Shown: positions 58,920-64,000 of the stretch, piece after piece
How the letters are laid out: the number at the start of each line of letters is the position of its first letter
Numbering within the stretch: the first letter of the stretch is position 1
DNA from: Pseudoalteromonas luteoviolacea
Lineage (GTDB): Bacteria > Pseudomonadota > Gammaproteobacteria > Enterobacterales > Alteromonadaceae
Length of the DNA stretch: 64,000 nucleotides
Reading direction: 5' to 3'
Assembly (NCBI RefSeq): GCF_001696455.1
Contig: NZ_MAUJ01000004.1
Span: forward strand, 248,001 to 312,000
Program-made: the position numbers and the translations under genes
The notes under the pieces: generated by a model
Told to the model about the DNA's origin: nothing
The model's database searches: none
Seen by the model: only the letters and a program-made list of their open reading frames with translations

Positions 58920-59066
58920 TTAGTTGTTTCCTTTCTTTATTAAATTGGGATTCCTTTGTACTTTATTTGGTTGCAGGCTTGCCATAGATCTATGTGGCAA
59001 ATCTGGTGAACTACCATTCAATCCACCACAAATTGCTTTTAATTTACTCGTATTCAGTATTTTCAA
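58920..59066 (-). CDS. Double-glycine leader peptide, array copy 1
   Basis: A 48-residue peptide. It starts at TTG 59066 with AAGGAG 7 bases upstream. The leader is MKILNTSKLKAICGG and the core begins LNGSSPDLPHRSMASLQPNK. It overlaps the last 23 bases of the membrane-protein gene in another frame, so its translation is probably coupled. It has a cysteine next to the Gly-Gly, unlike the others. Predicted mature product 33 residues. Confidence 0.7.
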   Translation of the reverse strand: MKILNTSKLKAICGGLNGSSPDLPHRSMASLQPNKVQRNPNLIKKGNN

Positions 59067-59580
59067 AATTCAGCTCCTTCGACTTTGCTGTACTAGCATA
59101 AGTTAAAAAGCACCCACAAAGAATAAACTGGATTAATAGAATTAAATTGTCTCTTAAATGAAGCTTAATAAAGGCGTTATCAATCAAATAGTATTTGTAT
59201 GCCAATACCTCAAGCCAAGTAACGACATTTAAGATAATTGACAATGCAACTACAATCGCAATAGTGCACTCTTGTGTGGAGAGCGTTTGTCTTTGGTAGA
59301 CGTGCAGATAAAACTCTACAGCCGTCTTCCTATGTAGCAGTAATGCTAAGTTCCTACGATAAAATATTGGTATAAAAAAGGCAAGGTTCACTAATGCTTC
59401 AAAAATGTAGTAATGGGTATTCCATTGTATAGCAAAATGCATCGTTAATAAGTTAATCGTAACAACTGCTGAATAAGAGAGTAAAAACCATCTAGCTGTT
59501 GCTGTCGTCCAACTAAATATCAAACTGATAAATACAACCAATGGAAATATATGGTCAAAAATTGAATGAATATCGTACAT
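59044..59580 (-). CDS. Five-helix membrane protein of the peptide cluster
   Basis: A 178-residue protein I do not recognise. Five hydrophobic segments are visible: about residues 9-26, 30-50, 64-82, 105-130 and 146-165, joined by short loops. No protease, ABC or immunity-family motif was seen. The ATG at 59580 has GAGAG 8 bases upstream; a GTG one codon earlier overlaps the regulator's stop (TAGTG). Its 3' end overlaps peptide copy 1. Position suggests sensing, export or self-protection for the peptides, but this is inference. Confidence 0.75.
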   Translation of the reverse strand: MYDIHSIFDHIFPLVVFISLIFSWTTATARWFLLSYSAVVTINLLTMHFAIQWNTHYYIFEALVNLAFFIPIFYRRNLALLLHRKTAVEFYLHVYQRQTLSTQECTIAIVVALSIILNVVTWLEVLAYKYYLIDNAFIKLHLRDNLILLIQFILCGCFLTYASTAKSKELNFENTEYE

Positions 59581-59582
59581 CA

Positions 59583-59870
59583 CTATTGCTCTCTTTCCTG
59601 CTGCTTTTGTGTTGAATCAGTTGAGACCGAAGACTTAAAATCAAACACACTGCTTAAATCCTTGCCAAATATTAGAAATAGCTCAAACAACTGAGTAAAG
59701 GTCATATCCGTTTTACCGGATTCATAATTACTGATGGTTGCCTGATCGACACCGAGCTTTCTGCCCAGCTGTTCCTGAGTCCACTTTTTTTCTCTGCGCA
59801 ACTGTCGCATAGAGCGCTGCACATAAACGCGAAAGTTCTCTGTTTTGATCCTTCTAGTGCTACCTAACAC
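59583..59870 (-). CDS. XRE-family helix-turn-helix regulator
   Basis: A 95-residue DNA-binding protein with a Cro/CI-type HTH at residues about 17-72 (RREKKWTQEQLGRKLGVDQ, then ATISNYESGKTDMTFTQLF) and a short polar tail (STQKQQEREQ) without an effector domain. It starts at GTG 59870 with AGAGG about 8 bases upstream. It is the first gene of the minus-strand cluster and probably controls it through the promoter at 59902-59930. Confidence 0.88.
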   Translation of the reverse strand: MLGSTRRIKTENFRVYVQRSMRQLRREKKWTQEQLGRKLGVDQATISNYESGKTDMTFTQLFELFLIFGKDLSSVFDFKSSVSTDSTQKQQEREQ

Positions 59871-59901
59871 ACCTGTTACCTCTTCCTTAATCCGTCAGCG
59901 T

Positions 59902-59930
59902 AACATATCAATAGATACTATTTTCATCAA
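59902..59930 (-). promoter_or_regulatory. Candidate promoter of the XRE-peptide cluster
   Basis: On the minus strand TTGATG, a 17-base spacer and TATGTT lie about 32 bases upstream of the regulator's GTG start. Four of six consensus bases match in each hexamer. Confidence 0.4.
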
Positions 59931-59987
59931 CTAATTTTTAACAAAAACCCTTTAAAATTAGCATTTTATAAAAGTATTAATAAAAAT

Positions 59988-60212
59988 ATGCGTAAGCTTC
60001 AATACTTATTATTAGGTAGCGCGGTTTTTGGCTTTTACTTGTTAATAAGAAAGAAGGAGAAGAGCATTGAGGGGGTAATCTTGGTGTCCAAAAACGCTTT
60101 AGTGGTCTTAGCTCGATTCTACATATTTGAAGGTACAGAGGTTGGTGGCTTTATATTGCCAAGCCAAAAGGTACGCCTAAAACAGACAGGCAGTAAATTG
60201 CTATTACTTTAA
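59988..60212 (+). CDS. Possible small membrane-anchored protein
   Basis: A 74-codon frame, divergent from the XRE gene. The first 21 residues (MRKLQYLLLGSAVFGFYLLI) form a plausible signal anchor, followed by a basic RKKEK. The ribosome site is poor and the rest has no recognisable domain. It may be a real small gene or a chance frame in AT-rich DNA. Confidence 0.3.
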   Translation: MRKLQYLLLGSAVFGFYLLIRKKEKSIEGVILVSKNALVVLARFYIFEGTEVGGFILPSQKVRLKQTGSKLLLL

Positions 60213-60358
60213 CTCTAAGGTCCGCGTCCCTATTTATATTGGGCATAACACCGTAATCTTTAGGAATGTAGTGGTCGTAATATCATGTAATACCAAGCCT
60301 CCCGGGATTCTTCTAACCTGCCATTACTCAATGAACGGTAAACATGAGGAATAAACCG

Positions 60359-62113
60359 ATGAAGGATGTATTTTTTGGACTAGCAGAACAATACGACACA
60401 GGCAGTATTCCCAACGTAGCAATCAATGCTTCAGGTCAAGTACTTGAGGTACATAAGAACGAAGAGGGCTTTAAACTTTACTATCGCTTTGGCAACTTGA
60501 ATAAAGCGACTGTAAACTGGGAGGCAAGTCACCATTACGATGACGGCAATACGCCTGCCGTTGCAATTAACAACCGCGGTGTTGCAGTAGAAGTTCATAA
60601 AAATCAAGCAGGCTCTTCGCTGTATTATCATGTGGGGGATGTATCCTCAAACGGTGTAAGCTGGCATAGTTCCCACAAATACGATAGTGGCATTGAACCC
60701 AATGTTGCGGTTAATGACGATGGCATTGTTGTAGAAGTTCATAAAACGCAAAGCCCTTTTAGTAATGGCCTTTACTATCATGTGGGACAGGTTAACGGTA
60801 GCAAAGTTGATTGGCATTCTAGCCACGAATACGATTCAGGTTCTGTGCCTCAGGTCGCTCTGAATAATAATGGTTATGTGGTTGAGGTACATCAGTCACA
60901 AAGCAAATCAAAAGTCTGGTATCACGTTGGTCGCGTAAATGGCAGCAAAATTGATTTTGGAAGCAGTCATGAATTCGGCTCAGGGACAGCGCCAAGCGTA
61001 GCATTGACCGACGATGAAACAGTGATTGCTGTGTGGAGTCAAGGCGGAACACTGTATCAGCGCAAAGGCCAAATTAGTGGAACTCAAATTGATTGGCAAA
61101 GTGATGCTGTTGAATTTGATGATGGTCAACGCCCTTCTGTTGGCATTGCCAATAACACAGCAGTACAAGTGCACCCTTCAGAAACAATTTTATATGGATT
61201 GTGGTATTCCACGTCCATACTTACAAACCGAGCATCATGGATGCAAGATCGATTAGGCGAGCTGGGTAACAAAACCATATCAGAATTAGCGCTACCAGCT
61301 TCGCACGATTCCGGTATGTATAAAGGTGGATTGGCTGTATTTGGCAAAACGCAAGACTTATCAATTAAAGGCCAATTAGAAGCAGGGGTTAGGTACTTCG
61401 ATTTGCGCCCTAAATGGACAGGGAGTAAGTTTGTTATTTATCATGGCCCAATTACCGGACCAGATTTATCAGAAGTGCTTTCCGACATTCGCGCCTACTG
61501 TGAGCAAGGTCATAAAGAGTTGGCCATCCTCAAGTTTTCTCACTTTGATGGCATCAATAGCGATAATTACCCAGCATTTCGTCAACAAGTTGAAGATGCA
61601 ATTGGTGCGTGGATGGTTAAAACTAAACCTGAAGGTAAGCGTTTGGCTGAAGGCACGCTAAATGACTACGTTAAAGACGGCACAGCCATGATGGTCACCA
61701 TTGGTAATGATTTATCGATTAATCAGCCACAGCAAGGCTTTTGGGTTTACAAAGATTGGGACTCTAGCTCTGTTGCTAAAGCCGATCTCACCGTATTTGA
61801 TGAGTACTCTGATACCATTAGTTTTAGTACGATGAAGCAAGATCAGTTCAAGAAGTTTGAAGAATTTACTGGTCAATGCAAAAAAGATCCAAGCGTCCCT
61901 TGTGACCTATTTTTGCTCTCATGGACACTCACCCCACCAACCGCGGTATGGCCGGTTTCCAAAGAAGCTAATCGGGCATTAGGAAGTGCCATGGTCGAGC
62001 TACCCGTAAAAAACCAATACGGAAAGATAGTAAACCTGCTTTATGTGGATTACGTGGAGTATGCTCGAGCTACTGATGTGGCAATCGCTCAAAACAACAC
62101 AAATCAGCTTTAA
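60359..62113 (+). CDS. Repeat-module protein with C-terminal PI-PLC-like catalytic domain
   Basis: A 584-residue protein. Residues about 8-290 hold six repeats of 46-50 residues of the form DxGxxPxVAxNxxGxVVEVH...LYYHVGxVNG...WxSSHxY, like blades of a beta-propeller or lectin-like module. Residues about 295-580 resemble a phosphatidylinositol-specific phospholipase C X domain: His316 (LPASHDSG), Arg350 (FDLRPK) and His362 (IYHGPI) fit the catalytic histidines and arginine. No signal peptide is visible. ATG 60359 is preferred because GAGGA lies 8 bases upstream; ATG 60344 adds five residues. It borders the peptide cluster, possibly part of one accessory island. Confidence 0.8.
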   Translation: MKDVFFGLAEQYDTGSIPNVAINASGQVLEVHKNEEGFKLYYRFGNLNKATVNWEASHHYDDGNTPAVAINNRGVAVEVHKNQAGSSLYYHVGDVSSNGVSWHSSHKYDSGIEPNVAVNDDGIVVEVHKTQSPFSNGLYYHVGQVNGSKVDWHSSHEYDSGSVPQVALNNNGYVVEVHQSQSKSKVWYHVGRVNGSKIDFGSSHEFGSGTAPSVALTDDETVIAVWSQGGTLYQRKGQISGTQIDWQSDAVEFDDGQRPSVGIANNTAVQVHPSETILYGLWYSTSILTNRASWMQDRLGELGNKTISELALPASHDSGMYKGGLAVFGKTQDLSIKGQLEAGVRYFDLRPKWTGSKFVIYHGPITGPDLSEVLSDIRAYCEQGHKELAILKFSHFDGINSDNYPAFRQQVEDAIGAWMVKTKPEGKRLAEGTLNDYVKDGTAMMVTIGNDLSINQPQQGFWVYKDWDSSSVAKADLTVFDEYSDTISFSTMKQDQFKKFEEFTGQCKKDPSVPCDLFLLSWTLTPPTAVWPVSKEANRALGSAMVELPVKNQYGKIVNLLYVDYVEYARATDVAIAQNNTNQL

Positions 62114-62265
62114 AGTTGTTTTTTAGGTAACAGGAAGAACGTAAAAGGCTCATGTCTTTTGCTTCTTCCCATTTTACGGGCCCAGTAACGCGCACTTAGG
62201 TTGAGCTCGATCTTAAATACTTGGTTATTAATTACTACCGGAAGTTTTGCTTGGTTGTTCTTCAT
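62110..62265 (-). CDS. Possible 51-residue basic small protein
   Basis: A minus-strand frame starting at ATG 62265 and overlapping the PI-PLC stop codon. It begins MKNNQAKLPVVINNQ and contains LNLSARYWARKMGRSKRHEP; composition looks protein-like and basic. No ribosome site precedes the ATG. Another frame just upstream reads LVNKLAQIDEEQPSKTSGSN to a stop, so this may be the remains of a broken gene. Confidence 0.3.
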   Translation of the reverse strand: MKNNQAKLPVVINNQVFKIELNLSARYWARKMGRSKRHEPFTFFLLPKKQL

Positions 62266-62356
62266 CAATTTGGGCGAGTTTATTGACGAGTTAGTTTAGT
62301 AATTCTAATCATCTGTGCTCAAGAAGTGGATGAAACAGATATAAAAAACACAGTGT
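62266..62356. other. Remainder of the 62.1-62.4 kb intergenic region
   Basis: Together with the possible small gene at 62110-62265 and the terminator at 62357-62390, this fills the 316 bases between the PI-PLC-like gene and yicC. I see nothing more here. Confidence 0.5.
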
Positions 62357-62390
62357 CATAAAAACAAAACCCCGCTAGTAGCGAGGTTTC
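62357..62390 (-). terminator. Intrinsic terminator after yicC
   Basis: On the minus strand AAACCTCGCT-ACT-AGCGGGGTTT (one T-G wobble) is followed by TGTTTTT, 40 bases after the yicC stop. Confidence 0.8.
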
Positions 62391-62429
62391 TTCAGTTGCA
62401 TATGAGCTTTTTAAAGCCTTGATAGGCTT

Positions 62430-63290
62430 TTATTCAATATTCTGAATTTGCTCACGCATCTGCTCAATCAAGACTTTAAGCTCGACGGCTGCGTTGGTGA
62501 TCTCAGAGTTGATAGACTTAGACGCGAGGGTGTTTGACTCGCGGTTAAACTCTTGCATCATAAAGTCTAAGCGGCGACCACATGCACCACCTTTTTTGAG
62601 GATTTTATGGGTTTCTTTAACGTGCGACTTTAAACGGTCCAGCTCTTCGGCGACATCTTGTTTTTGTGCAAGATAAATTAGTTCCTGCTCAAGGCGAGAT
62701 TCATCGATTTCGGCCTGTAGCTCTTCAAGTTTTTGAGTAAGCTTATCACGCTGCCATTTTGCGACTTCTGGCATATGGCCTTCAACCACATCCACTTGCT
62801 CTAAAATCGCATCTAAACGGGTTGTGATCATGGTTTCAAGGTTGGCACCTTCGCTGGCTCTTGCCGCTTTAAAGTCGGTGACTAATTCATTGAAACCTTC
62901 AAGCAGTGCGCCATTTACTTCGTCTAAATCGACTTCTTCTGCTTCCATTACGCCTGGCCAGCGTAAAATGTCAGCGGGGTTGATGTCGCCACCACTGTGT
63001 GATTGAACCCATTTTGCGTTATCAATCAGTTGCTTTGCCAAGGTTTCATTAATTGACATTTGACCAACGTGCGCAGGGTTTGCTGCAAACTTTAAATAGA
63101 CCTCTACTTTGCCTCGTTGTAGCTGTTTACGAAGGCGTTCACGTACTACTGGCTCTAGTGCCCTAAATTGTTCCGGTGCGCGGATAAACGTTTCAAGATA
63201 GCGTTGATTGACTGAGCGGATCTCCCAAACCCCAGTGCCCCAATCTCCTTTCACCTCTTTTCGAGCGTAGGCGGTCATACTATGGATCAT
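62430..63290 (-). CDS. yicC: YicC-family endoribonuclease
   Basis: A 286-residue protein of the YicC family, recently shown to be an endoribonuclease in E. coli. Seen: MIHSMTAYARKEVKGDWGTG, WEIRSVNQRYLETFIRAPEQ, and the C-terminal signature CGRRLDFMMQEFNRESNTLA, then SKSINSEITNAAVELKVLIE. Length matches E. coli (287). It is divergent from rph, the same yicC/rph arrangement as in enteric bacteria. Confidence 0.95.
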   Translation of the reverse strand: MIHSMTAYARKEVKGDWGTGVWEIRSVNQRYLETFIRAPEQFRALEPVVRERLRKQLQRGKVEVYLKFAANPAHVGQMSINETLAKQLIDNAKWVQSHSGGDINPADILRWPGVMEAEEVDLDEVNGALLEGFNELVTDFKAARASEGANLETMITTRLDAILEQVDVVEGHMPEVAKWQRDKLTQKLEELQAEIDESRLEQELIYLAQKQDVAEELDRLKSHVKETHKILKKGGACGRRLDFMMQEFNRESNTLASKSINSEITNAAVELKVLIEQMREQIQNIE

Positions 63291-63443
63291 ATAAAGTTCC
63301 TATTTAATTAAGTTAGCGTGGCCATTATAGCCTAATAAAAACGCTGCTCGGTAGCTAAAGCTAAGATTTCTTTTGGTATTGCGTGGCATAGCGCAAAGGA
63401 TCCCTTTATAATATTGCGAAACTTTGATGATAGGGGAACGTGG

Positions 63444-64000
63444 ATGCGTCCAAGCGAAAGAACTGCGAATCAGATTAGACCTGTAACATTTACCCGTAAC
63501 TATACAATGCACGCCGAAGGCTCGGTACTTGTAGAGTTTGGTAATACTAAAGTGTTGTGTACAGCAACAGTGGAAGCGGGTGTACCGCGTTTTATGAAAG
63601 GACAGGGTAAAGGTTGGATCACCGCAGAATATGGTATGCTTCCTCGCTCTACTCATACACGTAATGGTCGAGAAGCTGCGAAAGGCAAGCAAGGCGGCCG
63701 TACAATGGAAATTCAACGTCTAATCGCACGAGCTTTACGCGCAGCGGTTGACTTATCTGCACTTGGCGAAAACACAATTACGATTGATTGCGATGTTTTA
63801 CAAGCTGATGGCGGTACACGTACAGCATCAATTAGTGGCGCTTGTGTTGCGCTTGTTGATGCACTTACACACATGCGTGCAAAAGGTATGATCAATGCAA
63901 ACCCGCTTAAGTTTATGATTGCGGCAATCTCGGTTGGTGTATACAACGGCGAAGCGATCAGTGACTTAGAGTACCTTGAAGACTCAGAAGCTGAGACCGA
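63444..64000 (+). CDS. rph: Ribonuclease PH, 3' end outside window
   Basis: The first 185 codons of a phosphorolytic 3'-5' exoribonuclease that trims tRNA 3' ends; the full protein is about 238 residues. Seen: [60 protein letters not shown], and the phosphate-binding [26 protein letters not shown] lies about 8 bases before the ATG. It is divergent from yicC. Confidence 0.96.
   Translation, partial: MRPSERTANQIRPVTFTRNYTMHAEGSVLVEFGNTKVLCTATVEAGVPRFMKGQGKGWITAEYGMLPRSTHTRNGREAAKGKQGGRTMEIQRLIARALRAAVDLSALGENTITIDCDVLQADGGTRTASISGACVALVDALTHMRAKGMINANPLKFMIAAISVGVYNGEAISDLEYLEDSEAET

Noticed and set aside
58600..58920. Repeated units that might be read as a CRISPR-like array
   Set aside because: The repeats are few, unequal and contain in-frame peptide genes with ribosome sites; there are no short identical repeats with uniform spacers and no cas genes.
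58924..59106. Plus-strand 60-codon frame
   Set aside because: It is antisense to peptide copy 1 and has no ribosome site; the minus-strand frame has the GG leader and paralogues.
63300..63946. Two minus-strand frames facing the right edge
   Set aside because: They are antisense to rph, whose protein sequence is clearly recognisable.

Overview
This window looks like chromosomal DNA of a marine gammaproteobacterium, most likely Pseudoalteromonas or a close relative. That assignment is an inference from protein character and gene neighbourhoods: gmk-rpoZ-spoT, nadC beside ampD-ampE, ArcA and ArcB very similar to the enteric proteins, a DUF3718 protein, a winged-helix/TolB-repeat regulator and FolE2. 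I saw no rRNA, tRNA, insertion sequence or CRISPR array.

Layout. 1-9.5 kb: a two-gene RND efflux operon cut by the left edge, a divergent CadC-like membrane regulator, an AraC/GyrI protein, a secreted esterase and a divergent LysR regulator. 9.5-16 kb: type IV pilus genes (pilA, pilC, pilD, pilB) mixed with coaE, yacG and nadC. 16-28.7 kb: ampDE, a two-PilZ-domain protein, radA, an M23 peptidase, tyrS, a CobD-like protein, mtnN, a DUF2726 protein and folE2. 29-34.3 kb: arcB and arcA tail to tail, then a YfiR-like protein paired with an orphan sensor kinase. 34.4-45 kb: rsmC, trmB, mutY, yggX, ispB, rplU-rpmA-obgE, folA, hpf, galU, a decayed tyrosine-recombinase-like gene, an RHH protein and gloA. 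45-57.6 kb: recG, trmH, asnC/asnA, fapA, ridA, spoT, rpoZ, gmk and a chemoreceptor. 57.6-62.3 kb: an AT-rich accessory island. 62.4-64 kb: yicC and the start of rph.

The most unusual part is 58131-59930 on the minus strand. A GTG-started XRE regulator overlaps a five-helix membrane protein, which is followed by five tandem small genes of 35-49 codons (58183-59066). These five genes are too short for ordinary gene calling. Each encodes a peptide beginning Met-Lys-x-Leu with Gly-Gly at exactly residues 14-15, followed by a conserved S/A-P-x-L-P motif and, in four of five, R-S. The leader length and pattern match colicin V/microcin-type double-glycine leaders. The array ends at a 10-bp hairpin. 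No C39-type exporter or modifying enzyme lies in the window. I do not recognise the core family. Next to it is a gene for an N-terminal six-repeat module fused to a PI-PLC-like catalytic domain.

Most of the rest is housekeeping. Smaller points of interest are the displaced pilB, a perfect 13-bp inverted repeat before yacG, ArcB lacking one of the two redox cysteines, an ArcA-box-like site and palindrome before arcA, and asnC/asnA/fapA splitting the spoT-trmH-recG neighbourhood known from E. coli.
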